From: JBQLZO01 sp052168315
GTDB taxonomy: Bacteria > Planctomycetota > Phycisphaerae > Phycisphaerales > UBA1924
Length of the DNA stretch: 60,034 nucleotides
Reading direction: 5' to 3'
Assembly (NCBI GenBank): GCA_052168315.1
Contig: JBQLZO010000032.1
Location: forward strand, 1 to 60,034
The translations under genes and the position numbers were made by a program. This document shows positions 1 to 8,288 of the stretch, one piece after another (position 1 is the first letter of the stretch; each line of letters opens with the position of its first letter). Under the pieces are notes generated by a model, which did not search any database, had not been told where the DNA came from, and worked only from the letters and a program-made list of their open reading frames with translations.

Positions 1-10
1 TGGAAGGCCT

Positions 11-48
11 GGGGGGAGGTTGGGGGGGGTTGGGGGGGTTGGGGGGGG
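11..48 (+). repeat. G-tract array, TTGGGGGGG type
   Basis: Runs of six to eight G are separated by TT or AGGTT, giving four G-runs in under 40 bases. The top strand could fold into a G-quadruplex. Similar arrays occur at 4493-4546, at the right edge of the window, and on the opposite strand just after the tRNA. Nothing here looks coding. Confidence 0.8.
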
Positions 49-819
49 TCAGGCGGGGATGGTATTCGCACCCGCATCGCCCGCGGATGCCCGCCTCACA
101 ACCGCCCGCGCCCGCACGCACGCATCGACCATGTAGATCGTCATCAGCAGCGCGATGTAGAACTCATGGATCTCCGAGTGCCGCAGCGTGTTCGGCCCAT
201 CCTCGCCCGTCGTCCACTCGTAGATCCGCTTCGGGAACGGGATGATCAAGACCCCCAGCGCCGCGATGAACCCCGCCCGCGTCGGCCAGAACCAGTACCC
301 GGGATCATCGATCCCCATCGTCTGACCCTTCCGCCTCTGGTACAGCGGCAGCAGCACGAACGCCACGAACACCCCGACCACCACCGCGTTCGTCGGCCCC
401 TGGTCCAGCGCGTTGGTCATGTTGTGGAAATTCAGCTCCTGCTGGTCGTTCACGCTCAGCACCGCCTCCGGCAGGTCCTCCGAATCGAACAGCCCGAGGT
501 GCTGCCCCCAGCTGATCTCCTCACCCGCGAACGCGATCATCCCCGCCGTCGCGATCCCGAACCACGCCACCAGCCACCGCGCCGGCAACGCCCGCCGGTA
601 CCGCGCCAGCAGCACCACCGCGTGCACGATCCCGTACACCAGCACCAGCACCGCCAGGTACTCGATCGCCCCCTCCTTGTTCTGCATGAACAAGTAGAAC
701 GGAAGCGCCACGAACGCGGCCACGAACAGCACCGGGTACACGATGCTCGGAACGAACACCGTCAGCCAGCGCGGCGCCGACCCATAACCCTGCTCGTGAG
801 TGTGGAATCCAGTCCCCAT
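49..819 (-). CDS. Six-helix membrane protein, function unknown
   Basis: A 256-residue integral membrane protein with about six hydrophobic segments (roughly residues 20-46, 52-74, 82-99, 144-160, 182-197 and 220-236). A GEEISWGQ motif lies near 99-106 and an NDQQELNFHN stretch near 124-133. I have seen this combination in uncharacterised bacterial membrane proteins but know no assigned reaction. The start is the internal ATG at 819: a -10-like TACATT ends six bases before it, and the longer upstream extension is Gly/Val-rich and looks untranslated. The gene diverges from the ECF sigma gene at 1032. The C-terminus is short and basic. No enzyme motif is visible. Confidence 0.75.
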   Translation of the reverse strand: MGTGFHTHEQGYGSAPRWLTVFVPSIVYPVLFVAAFVALPFYLFMQNKEGAIEYLAVLVLVYGIVHAVVLLARYRRALPARWLVAWFGIATAGMIAFAGEEISWGQHLGLFDSEDLPEAVLSVNDQQELNFHNMTNALDQGPTNAVVVGVFVAFVLLPLYQRRKGQTMGIDDPGYWFWPTRAGFIAALGVLIIPFPKRIYEWTTGEDGPNTLRHSEIHEFYIALLMTIYMVDACVRARAVVRRASAGDAGANTIPA

Positions 820-825
820 CCCGCA

Positions 826-831
826 AATGTA
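826..831 (-). promoter_or_regulatory. -10-like hexamer, leaderless promoter candidate
   Basis: TACATT on the minus strand lies six bases before the ATG at 819, which would place the transcription start on the start codon. No clear -35 box is visible. Confidence 0.45.
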
Positions 832-1017
832 CCGTCCCCACCTCCCACCAGGCCCGGCGCCCCACACCACCACCGCCACACCCCGAAAACCAAACACTCA
901 CCAAACTATCTCCGAAATATCGCCCGATAAAACAATCACCCCCTCCGCACCACCCCGTTCCGGCGCCCGCGCGCCCGAACGACCGCTCCAACTGCAACAT
1001 CCACCCCTGGGCGCGGG

Positions 1018-1023
1018 TACTGT
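1018..1023 (+). promoter_or_regulatory. -10-like hexamer before ECF sigma gene
   Basis: TACTGT lies eight bases before the ATG at 1032, predicting a leader of about two bases. No Shine-Dalgarno sequence is seen. Confidence 0.4.
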
Positions 1024-1031
1024 TCTGTGTC

Positions 1032-1625
1032 ATGACACGCCAAGAGGAGCAGGCCATCATCGAGCGCGCCGCCGCAGGCGATCAGGCCGCGGCCGGAGAC
1101 CTCATCCGCGCCCACCAGCGATCGCTGTTCGCGTACATGCTCCGCATGTCCGGAAAGCCTGAGATCGCCGAGGACATCGTTCAGGACGCGTTCGTCCGCG
1201 TCCTGACCAACCTGGATCGATTCGATCCACGCTTCCGATTCTCCACATGGCTCTTCACCATCGCGAAGCGCCTCTATGTCAACGCGATGCAGAAGCACAA
1301 GCCCGTCTACGACACCGGCGTCGTCGACAGCGCCGGCGGCGGATGGGCCGAGCCCGAAGGACTCGTCTCAGAACGAGAGACCGCCACCAACGCCCGCACC
1401 GCCATCGACCGCGCCCTCGCCATGCTCTCCCCCGAGCAGCGCGAGATCATCATCCTCTTCCATCAGCAGGACTGGCCCATCTCCCAGATCGCCGACTACA
1501 TGGACATGCCAGAAGGCACCATCAAGAGCCACCTGCACCGCGGCCGCCGCAAGATGAAGACCTACTTCGAGCGCTGCGAGCAGGAAGGCACCCTCTCCCC
1601 GGCCGTCCTCGACGCCCTGCGCTGA
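1032..1625 (+). CDS. ECF-type RNA polymerase sigma factor
   Basis: A 197-residue sigma-70 family factor of the extracytoplasmic-function class. Region 2 spans roughly residues 25-92 and includes EIAEDIVQDAFVRV and the promoter-melting segment FSTWLFTIAKRLYVN. Region 4 spans roughly 125-175, with the helix-turn-helix ISQIADYMDMPEGTIKSHLHRGR. Regions 1 and 3 are absent, as usual for ECF factors. It would direct RNA polymerase to a small regulon in response to an envelope or internal signal. The downstream gene at 1764 encodes a protein with one membrane segment and is the likely anti-sigma partner; the 138-base gap holds a strong hairpin. Family call is secure; regulon unknown. Confidence 0.95.
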   Translation: MTRQEEQAIIERAAAGDQAAAGDLIRAHQRSLFAYMLRMSGKPEIAEDIVQDAFVRVLTNLDRFDPRFRFSTWLFTIAKRLYVNAMQKHKPVYDTGVVDSAGGGWAEPEGLVSERETATNARTAIDRALAMLSPEQREIIILFHQQDWPISQIADYMDMPEGTIKSHLHRGRRKMKTYFERCEQEGTLSPAVLDALR

Positions 1626-1650
1626 ACAGCACAACCGACCGATCAGGAAC

Positions 1651-1667
1651 CCGGCCCGGAGGGCCGG
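1651..1667. repeat. GGA-loop palindrome (REP-like or attenuating hairpin)
   Basis: Seven-base perfect arms (CCGGCCC / GGGCCGG) flank a GGA loop in the gap between the sigma gene and its presumed partner. No T-run follows, so intrinsic termination is not supported. The loop and arm layout resembles the palindromes at 22222-22234 and 59064-59082. Confidence 0.5.
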
Positions 1668-1763
1668 CACCCGCACAGGAGTGACCGGTACACAAAGGGG
1701 GAGGCGGGCGATCAGATCACCCGCACCAGCCCAACGACCCAACCGCCCGCGACCGCACCGCCA

Positions 1764-2954
1764 ATGACCGATCCCAACGACTCAATCCGACCCGACTTCG
1801 ACTGGCGCGACGCCGGCAGGACAGGTTCCGCGCGCAACGCCCGCCCCTCCGGTCCCAACCACAACGCCAACAACGAAAACAACGACGACGACGCCCAGAG
1901 CATCGACCGACTCTTCAAGATGGCCCGAAACGATCGCCCGCAGGGCCACACCCCGGACATCGACGCCTACTTCGACAACGAGATGCCCGAAGACGAGACC
2001 GAGATCCTCTACGAGCACATCCGCCGCGACCTCTCCATGGCCCGCGAAGTCCTCACAACCCAGCGGGCCATCGATGCGCTCCGCGCCACGCCGCACTGCC
2101 CCGACTTCTCGGCCAGCATCCTCCGCCGCGTCGACCGCCGCAAGGGCCTCCTCTCCGCCCCGTGGATCAACCGAATCGTCGTCGGTCGTGTCGCCATCGC
2201 CGCCGGGCTGCTCATGGCCATGGGCGGCATCTTCGCGCTCCACGCCATGTCCTCCTCGCTCGCCAACTTCGGACGCCCCACGCCCATCGGCGACCTCGCA
2301 GGCGCCATCCCCGCCGACACCGCGCCGGCGCGCGGCCGGTTCTTCAACGCCTCCGCCGCTCGCCCGCAGCCCACACCCCTTCCCCTCGCCCTCGGGCTCG
2401 ACTCCGCCCTGACAACCAACAGCACAGCGCCCGACGCCGCATCAACCACCCAATCCCGCGCCGCGGGCATGGTCTTCGACATGAACGCCGCCGCCAACGA
2501 CGCGCGCGCCGCCCTCGCCGCCCGCAGCGCCGCAGCGGCAGCCAGCGAAGTCCAGGCCAGCAACGACCAGATCCAGACCCTCACCCGCCGCGACGCCACC
2601 AACACAGCCTTCCACACCCCCGCGCCCGCCGCCCCCGCGCCGATGGAACTCGTCGCCCTCGGTGCCCATCTGCTCACCGAGACCACCCTCCCCACCTTCG
2701 AACCGATCAACAACAGCGACCACCCCTCCTCCATCCTCATGTTCGATGGCCGACCCATCGCCCACACCGCCGATCACACCGAAGCCGCGCACGACCACCC
2801 CCTCGCCCTCGCCCACGCAGACCCCCACGCCCGCTCCGCACGCCCCATCATCACCGATGACTGCATCTACTACATGGGCAGCGCCATCGACCGCATCGCC
2901 TTCGAGACCATCTGGACCGGCTTCACCGCCGCCCCCATGCTCATGCTCGACTGA
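1764..2954 (+). CDS. Candidate anti-sigma factor, single-pass membrane protein
   Basis: A 396-residue protein with an acidic, Asn/Asp-rich N-terminus. A helical region at about residues 62-125 (DIDAYFDNEMPEDE, then ILYEHIRRDL) resembles the cytoplasmic part of ECF anti-sigma factors. One membrane segment lies at about 138-160, followed by a long Ala-rich outer domain (about 165-396) with no recognisable fold. The HxxxCxxC zinc motif of classical zinc-containing anti-sigma proteins is absent, and only one Cys lies in the N-terminal half. The role is inferred from topology and its place after the sigma gene. No convincing -10 hexamer lies before this ATG, consistent with co-transcription with the sigma gene. 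Confidence 0.65.
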   Translation: MTDPNDSIRPDFDWRDAGRTGSARNARPSGPNHNANNENNDDDAQSIDRLFKMARNDRPQGHTPDIDAYFDNEMPEDETEILYEHIRRDLSMAREVLTTQRAIDALRATPHCPDFSASILRRVDRRKGLLSAPWINRIVVGRVAIAAGLLMAMGGIFALHAMSSSLANFGRPTPIGDLAGAIPADTAPARGRFFNASAARPQPTPLPLALGLDSALTTNSTAPDAASTTQSRAAGMVFDMNAAANDARAALAARSAAAAASEVQASNDQIQTLTRRDATNTAFHTPAPAAPAPMELVALGAHLLTETTLPTFEPINNSDHPSSILMFDGRPIAHTADHTEAAHDHPLALAHADPHARSARPIITDDCIYYMGSAIDRIAFETIWTGFTAAPMLMLD

Positions 2955-3063
2955 CCGCCATCCCTCGAGCCCCAGCGCGCCTCCCCAACAACATCATCTC
3001 ACCACGCCCAGCCCCGCACCCCACCCGCGGCACGCCGATCCGCATGCGCGCGCTCAGGCGCTG

Positions 3064-3069
3064 TAGCAT
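3064..3069 (+). promoter_or_regulatory. -10-like hexamer before the LptF/G-like gene
   Basis: TAGCAT lies eight bases before the ATG at 3078. The predicted leader is about two bases, and no Shine-Dalgarno sequence is seen. Confidence 0.4.
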
Positions 3070-3077
3070 CACCCCGG

Positions 3078-5066
3078 ATGGTGCCCGACCCGACCAACAC
3101 CGCCGATCGCGACGACCACAACGCCGCCCACACCCCCGATGCCATCCATGCGCCCGAGGGCCGCACCCGCAGACGCCCACCCTGGACCATCTGCGGCATG
3201 CTCACCGCCGAGCTCATCCGACTCCTGCTCATCTCCTCCGCCGGGCTCGTCGTCGTCATCGCCTTCGGGCTCGCCATGCAGCCGCTCGCAGAAGGGCTCA
3301 TCGGCGTCGGCGATGCCGTCTGGTTCGCCGCGCTGCTCACCATCCCCATGCTCCAGTTCGCCATGCCCTTCGCGGCCGGCTTCTCCTCCACCCTCGTCTA
3401 CCACCGCTTCGCCGCCGACCGCGAATCCATCGCGTGCTCGGCCAGCGGCATCCCCTACCGATCGCTCGTCATGCCCGTCCTCCTCCTCGGCGTCATCCTC
3501 GCCGCCGGCATGTTCGCGCTCGGCGCCCATATCATCCCACGCTTCCTCCGCTCCGCCGAGTCCATCATCGCCCGCGACGCCGCGAGCCTCGTCATCGCCC
3601 CCCTCCGCCTCGGAAGGGCCGTCCGCATCGGCGACCTCGACATCCGCGCCGGCGAGGTCGTGCCCCTCGGCCCGGACCCCCTCCGCGGTGCCACCCAGCA
3701 CCTCGCACTCTTCGATGTCTTCGCCGCACGCGTCACGCCCGAAGGCGATGCCACCATGTTCGTCTCCGCACAGCGCGTCGACCTCTGGGTCTACGAGGAA
3801 GAAGCCATCCCATCGGCCGCCGAAGGCGGCTCCGCCGTGGCCATCACCGACGAGGGCTTCGTCGGCGCACGCACCGCCGTCGCCATCCTCCAGCTCGCCT
3901 TCACCAACGCCACAGGCCGCATGCCCGACGGCGCCCTCTCCGGCGAAACCCTCGTCCTCAACCCCATCCGCGTGCCCACCAAGCTCTCAGACGATGTCAA
4001 GTACCTCACATGGTCCGCCCTCGACCGCGCCCTCGAGGAACCACGCCGCCTCGCACCCGTCGACCGCCGCGCCCGATGGCTCGCCGCCGCGCTCTCCGAA
4101 CAGGGCGCTGTCGATGCGTTCAACGATGCGCTGGCCAGCACCGGCACCATCACCCTCGACCGCTTCGACAACGCGTGGATCGAACTCGGCGTCTTCGACC
4201 CCGCATCCCGCCCCATCCCCGGCGCGCTCACCCTCGAACCCATCGGCGCCGAGCCCGGCCGCTTCGCCATCGTCCGCGCCAACCCCACCGACCGCATCGG
4301 CATCCGCTGGTTCGAAGATGGACAACTCCGCCGCGTCCAGCAGGCCGCCGATGGCGAGCTCATCCTCACCGCCATGGACCCCCTCACCGGCGAACCCGCC
4401 GGCTTCGTCGATGTCCGCATCCGCCTCCTGTCCGTCCGCACCCTCTCAGGCACGAACCCCGACACACTCCCCGCCGGACCAACCGCCGGCAGTGGGGGGG
4501 CCGCGAGCGCTGCGGGGGCCGGGGGGGTTGGGGGGGTTGGGGGGGGCGAGAGGCTCGAACTCCGGATCACCGGGCTCCGCGCCCGCGCCGATCCCTCCAC
4601 CGCCATCATGCGCGAGCCCGCCGATGCCCTGCTCCGACGCGCCGACGCCGCCATCAGCAGATCACTCCCAACCAACACCAATCCAAACCCCACCACCGCG
4701 CACACCATCGCCCCCCACGCCGCCCTCGAGGCCGAGATCATCAGAACCCGCCAGATCCTCACCGAACGCATCGACGAACTCCGCGCCGAAGCCTTCTCAA
4801 TGCGCCACGAACTCGCCGCACTCAGCGCCGTCGCCTGCATCATGATCGCCCTCGGCGCCGTCATGGCGCTCCGCCACGCCGCCGCGCTCCCCCTCGCAGC
4901 CTACCTCTGGTCTTTCCTCCCCGCCCTCGCCGTCGTCATCCTCATCTCCACCGGCGAACGCCTCACCGCCCGCCACGGCCCACCCGGCCTCCTCATGCTC
5001 TGGGGCGGAGTCATCGCCCTCGCCCTCTACACCATCACAGAACTCCGCCGCGTCGGCAAACACTGA
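3078..5066 (+). CDS. LptF/LptG-family (YjgP/YjgQ) permease
   Basis: A 662-residue permease of the LptF/LptG family. These are the membrane subunits of the ABC system that extracts lipopolysaccharide from the inner membrane and passes it to a periplasmic bridge. After a polar N-terminal tail of about 35 residues come helices at about 40-75, 85-115 and 130-155, then a long periplasmic domain, then three C-terminal helices at about 575-660: the 3+3 arrangement of the family. The family is usually about 350-400 residues, so the periplasmic region is greatly enlarged. Part of the excess is an unusual Gly/Ala/Val stretch encoded by a G-rich repeat at 4493-4546. With lpxI at 41.4 kb this indicates an LPS-type outer membrane. 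F and G paralogues cannot be separated by eye. Confidence 0.8.
   Translation: MVPDPTNTADRDDHNAAHTPDAIHAPEGRTRRRPPWTICGMLTAELIRLLLISSAGLVVVIAFGLAMQPLAEGLIGVGDAVWFAALLTIPMLQFAMPFAAGFSSTLVYHRFAADRESIACSASGIPYRSLVMPVLLLGVILAAGMFALGAHIIPRFLRSAESIIARDAASLVIAPLRLGRAVRIGDLDIRAGEVVPLGPDPLRGATQHLALFDVFAARVTPEGDATMFVSAQRVDLWVYEEEAIPSAAEGGSAVAITDEGFVGARTAVAILQLAFTNATGRMPDGALSGETLVLNPIRVPTKLSDDVKYLTWSALDRALEEPRRLAPVDRRARWLAAALSEQGAVDAFNDALASTGTITLDRFDNAWIELGVFDPASRPIPGALTLEPIGAEPGRFAIVRANPTDRIGIRWFEDGQLRRVQQAADGELILTAMDPLTGEPAGFVDVRIRLLSVRTLSGTNPDTLPAGPTAGSGGAASAAGAGGVGGVGGGERLELRITGLRARADPSTAIMREPADALLRRADAAISRSLPTNTNPNPTTAHTIAPHAALEAEIIRTRQILTERIDELRAEAFSMRHELAALSAVACIMIALGAVMALRHAAALPLAAYLWSFLPALAVVILISTGERLTARHGPPGLLMLWGGVIALALYTITELRRVGKH
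4493..4546 (+). repeat. In-frame G-tract array inside a coding region
   Basis: The array GTGGGGGGG...CCGGGGGGGTTGGGGGGGTTGG interrupts C-rich codons and encodes a Gly/Ala/Val linker in the periplasmic part of the LptF/G-like protein. It matches the intergenic arrays at both window edges in unit and strand. Confidence 0.8.
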
Positions 5067-5107
5067 AGACCTCACACACACACACGGAAGCCCAACCAAT
5101 CTAACCG

Positions 5108-6421
5108 CTACCGAACCCCCTGAACCCACTCGTTGCGCTCATCGCGCACGCTCCGCAATTGCTCACGGGCCTCCTGAAGATCCTCCTTCCGCTTCCGCTC
5201 GCGATCCTCGTACAAGCGCTTGATCCGATCGCTGTCGCCACGCTTCGGCCGTTCGTTGGGAATCGACAACTCGGCAATCCGCCGCGAAAGCTCATCGATC
5301 TTCTTATCCAGCGGAGCCACCTTGGACTCAAGCACCTCATCGGCGCGAGCGTCGAGCTCCCGCACACGCTCCCGACGATCGGGATAGTCACCAAGATGCG
5401 AGCGCATCCGCGCGAGCCGGTTGATCGCCAATTTGGGCTGCCGACCCGTCCCGATCTGAGCCTCGATCTCGTCGAGCAGCATGTCGGCCGCGAATGGGAT
5501 GTTGTCATCGATCGCGCAGCGAAGCCCGGCGACCTTGATCTCGTCGGAATACACCGAAACGATCGCGCTGGTCGTCCCAGCCGCACCGACCTGCCACCAG
5601 TCGGCCGCGAGCCGCAACGAATACCGGTGCGAATCGGAACCATCCTCCGCCCCCACCCAGCGGTCGATGAAGTAATAGTGGTCGCTGCTCTGGCCATCGA
5701 GCGTCTGGAGCTGCGCGTGCAGCGTCACATTCGTGAGCGTCTTGCCGGACTCGTTCAACGCCTCCAGGAAGACCCCGCCGGCATCATCGGCGAACCAGTG
5801 CCGGATGCGGACCGACTGGTCGCTCCAATCGTCACCGAGCGCGTTGACCCGCAGAATGGGAATGATCCTGCCATACGCATCGCGACACCGCGCGTCGTAC
5901 TCATGCTGCCACGATCGCAGCACCTCGCGCTTCCGGATCTCGACCATCGCCGACAGGAACGCATAGCCAATCACCACCTCGGGCGACTGCACAACCAACT
6001 CGGCCGGCGGCGCTGGAAGCTCGAGCCGCTCGAACTCCGGGAGCACGCTCTGCCGCGTCTGCACCAGGAACGATCGGACCTCGCGATACGCGGCGGTGAG
6101 CGAGTCATTGGAGCCAAACAACTGCTCATTCAGCACACGATCGTTCGTCCAGTCGCTCAGCACCCGCCCGACATCCGAAGGCCTGCTCACGCCGATCGTC
6201 GCGCTGTTGCGCAACGAGAGAAACCGCGCCAAGTCGTGCGCCTGCGCCCGAACAACAGGATCCGGCTGCACCGACTCGGGGAACCGCGGGATCGACGGAG
6301 GCAGCGAGGTATCCTCCGCCTGCCATCTGGCGCTCGCGATCGACGGAAGCACCAACGCGCCCAACGCCCCGAGCATGAATGCGATCGCGCCGCGCGGAAT
6401 GTGATGAGAATTCAGCATCAT
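5108..6421 (-). CDS. Secreted protein with C-terminal coiled coil, unknown function
   Basis: A 437-residue protein starting at the double ATG near 6421, preceded by GAGG on the minus strand. The first 28 or so residues form a signal peptide (hydrophobic IAFMLGALGALVLP, then IASA), so the mature protein is probably periplasmic. The middle contains aromatic, beta-rich stretches (about 205-330). The last 80 or so residues are highly charged (KKIDELSRRIAELS, RIKRLYEDRERKRKED) and should form a coiled coil. I do not recognise a family. Codon use is less strictly C-ending than in guaA, suggesting lower expression. It ends convergently with the permease gene (41-base gap) and diverges from guaA. Confidence 0.75.
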   Translation of the reverse strand: MMLNSHHIPRGAIAFMLGALGALVLPSIASARWQAEDTSLPPSIPRFPESVQPDPVVRAQAHDLARFLSLRNSATIGVSRPSDVGRVLSDWTNDRVLNEQLFGSNDSLTAAYREVRSFLVQTRQSVLPEFERLELPAPPAELVVQSPEVVIGYAFLSAMVEIRKREVLRSWQHEYDARCRDAYGRIIPILRVNALGDDWSDQSVRIRHWFADDAGGVFLEALNESGKTLTNVTLHAQLQTLDGQSSDHYYFIDRWVGAEDGSDSHRYSLRLAADWWQVGAAGTTSAIVSVYSDEIKVAGLRCAIDDNIPFAADMLLDEIEAQIGTGRQPKLAINRLARMRSHLGDYPDRRERVRELDARADEVLESKVAPLDKKIDELSRRIAELSIPNERPKRGDSDRIKRLYEDRERKRKEDLQEAREQLRSVRDERNEWVQGVR

Positions 6422-6602
6422 CTGGAGCCTCGACGGTGAGTGTGCACAGGAGTACCAACGCAACATCCTACATAATCCGGCCGCATGTGAGAAGCCCGAC
6501 GCCGCCGGCCCATCAGGCCAAACCAGTCCCCCGCCCCGCACCACGCATCCACGACCGTGCCCCCAAACCCCCGATTCGGCCATCCCCACCCTCCCCCCGC
6601 CA

Positions 6603-6608
6603 TACTCT
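6603..6608 (+). promoter_or_regulatory. -10-like hexamer before guaA
   Basis: TACTCT lies only four bases before the guaA ATG at 6613, predicting a leaderless message. A second AT-rich candidate (TACATAAT) lies at 6469-6476, close to the divergent gene. Confidence 0.35.
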
Positions 6609-6612
6609 CCGC

Positions 6613-8229
6613 ATGGCCACCACAAACCCCGCCCCAACCCCAGACCTCGCCGACGCGCCCCATCACACCCAGGATGAGCTCATCCTCATCCTCGACTTCG
6701 GCTCACAGACCGCCCAGCTCATCGCCCGCCGCGTCCGCGATGCCGGCGTCTTCGCCCTCCTCGTTAGACCCGACATCACCCCCGAAGAAGTCCGCCAGCG
6801 CGGCGCCAAGGCACTCATCCTCTCCGGAGGCCCCGCCTCCGTCTATTCCGAAGGCGCGCCACGACTCAACCCCGAACACCTCGACCTCAACCTCCCCATC
6901 CTCGGCATCTGCTACGGCATGCAGGCCGCGTGCCTCGCACTCGGATGCCGCGTCGACCGCGCCGACCACCGCGAATTCGGCCGCGCCAAACTCGCCTCCG
7001 CCCCCACCGACGCCGCCGACCTCCTCCTCCACGCCGTCCCCGAAGACTCCATCGTCTGGATGTCCCACGGCGACCAGGTCCACACCATCTCCTCCGAATT
7101 CCAAACCCTCGCCGCAACACCCACCTGCCCCAACGCCATCGTCCGCCACCGCCAACGCCCCTTCTACGGCGTCCAGTTCCACCCCGAAGTCACCCACACA
7201 CCACACGGCGCACAGATCATCGAGAACTTCCTCTACCGCGTCGCCGGGTGCCGCGGCGAATGGAAGATGGCCGACTTCATGGAAGAACAGATCGCCGCCA
7301 TCCGCGCCACCGTCGCCAACCACCGCGTCGTCTGCGGCCTCTCCGGCGGCGTCGACTCCTCCGTCGCCGCCGCGCTCATCCACCGCGCCATCGGCGACCA
7401 GCTCACCTGCGTCTTCGTCGACAATGGTTTGCTCCGCAAGAACGAACGCCAGATGGTCGAATCCACCTTCCGCGACCACTTCAACATCGACCTCCGCGTC
7501 GCCGATGCCGAAGCCGACTTCCTGAACGACCTCAACGCCATCGCCGACCCCCAGGAAAAACGCAGGCGCATCGGCCACCGCTTCATCGAGGTCTTCAAGT
7601 CCGCCACCGCTGACATCGGCGATCCGCACAACGAAACCATGTTCCTCGCCCAGGGCACCCTCTACCCCGATGTCATCGAGTCCGGCCACGGCCACGCCGG
7701 CCAGTCCGCCAACATCAAGCTCCACCACAATGTCGGAGGCCTCCCCGAACAACTCGGCTTCCAGCTCCTCGAACCCCTCCGCGACCTCTTCAAAGACGAA
7801 GTCCGCAAGCTCGGCCTCGTCCTGGGCCTCCCCGAACACCTCGTCTGGCGACACCCCTTCCCCGGCCCCGGCCTCGCCGTCCGAGTCCTCGGCGAGATCA
7901 CCAAGTCCAAACTCGATGTCCTCAGAAACTGCGACGAGATCCTCCTCGAAGAAATCCACGCCGCCGGCCTCTACCGCCAGACCAGCCAGGTCTTCGCCGT
8001 CCTCCTCCCCGTCCAGTCCGTCGGCGTCATGGGCGATGGCCGAACCTACGAATCCGTCGTCGCCATCCGAGCCGTCGAAACCCAGGACTTCATGACCGCC
8101 GACTGGTCCCGGATCCCCTACGAAACCCTCGCCACCATCTCCAGCCGCATCATCAACGAAGTCCGAGGCGTCAACCGAGTCGTCTACGACATCTCCTCCA
8201 AACCCCCGGCAACCATCGAGTGGGAATGA
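6613..8229 (+). CDS. guaA: GMP synthase (glutamine-hydrolysing)
   Basis: This 538-residue enzyme converts XMP to GMP with ATP and glutamine, the last step of guanine nucleotide synthesis. The N-terminal class I glutamine amidotransferase domain (about 22-215) has the nucleophile in GICYGMQ (Cys100) and the partner His/Glu in FHPEVTHT. The ATP-pyrophosphatase domain (about 225-410) carries the PP-loop GLSGGVDSS. The C-terminal dimerisation domain ends in the usual KPPATIEWE. Length is normal, apart from about 20 extra polar residues at the N-terminus. The ATG at 6613 is chosen because further upstream the frame is proline-rich and non-conserved. No purine riboswitch is apparent in the 190-base upstream region. 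Confidence 0.97.
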   Translation: MATTNPAPTPDLADAPHHTQDELILILDFGSQTAQLIARRVRDAGVFALLVRPDITPEEVRQRGAKALILSGGPASVYSEGAPRLNPEHLDLNLPILGICYGMQAACLALGCRVDRADHREFGRAKLASAPTDAADLLLHAVPEDSIVWMSHGDQVHTISSEFQTLAATPTCPNAIVRHRQRPFYGVQFHPEVTHTPHGAQIIENFLYRVAGCRGEWKMADFMEEQIAAIRATVANHRVVCGLSGGVDSSVAAALIHRAIGDQLTCVFVDNGLLRKNERQMVESTFRDHFNIDLRVADAEADFLNDLNAIADPQEKRRRIGHRFIEVFKSATADIGDPHNETMFLAQGTLYPDVIESGHGHAGQSANIKLHHNVGGLPEQLGFQLLEPLRDLFKDEVRKLGLVLGLPEHLVWRHPFPGPGLAVRVLGEITKSKLDVLRNCDEILLEEIHAAGLYRQTSQVFAVLLPVQSVGVMGDGRTYESVVAIRAVETQDFMTADWSRIPYETLATISSRIINEVRGVNRVVYDISSKPPATIEWE

Positions 8230-8250
8230 GCAAACCCCAAACAATGCATT

Positions 8251-8272
8251 GTGCGCGGTAAGCCCGCCGCAC
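8251..8272 (+). terminator. Hairpin after guaA, possible terminator
   Basis: GTGCGCGG pairs with CCGCCGCAC across a short loop, with one bulged base. The downstream sequence is only mildly T-rich, so termination is uncertain. Confidence 0.3.
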
Positions 8273-8277
8273 AGTGT

Positions 8278-8283
8278 TATCAT
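8278..8283 (+). promoter_or_regulatory. -10-like hexamer TATCAT
   Basis: TATCAT matches five of six consensus positions and lies five bases before the ATG at 8289. It supports that start over the in-frame start at 8274. Confidence 0.45.
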
Positions 8284-8288
8284 TGGCT

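Noticed and set aside
1764..2954. Zinc-binding anti-sigma (ZAS) assignment for the sigma partner
   Set aside because: The HxxxCxxC motif is absent, so only the looser single-pass anti-sigma candidate call is kept.
3044..5104. Long Arg/Pro-rich ORFs overlapping the LptF/G-like, RND and leuS genes in other frames
   Set aside because: These are shadow frames of C-ending codons in GC-rich genes. They have no domain content and no start signals.
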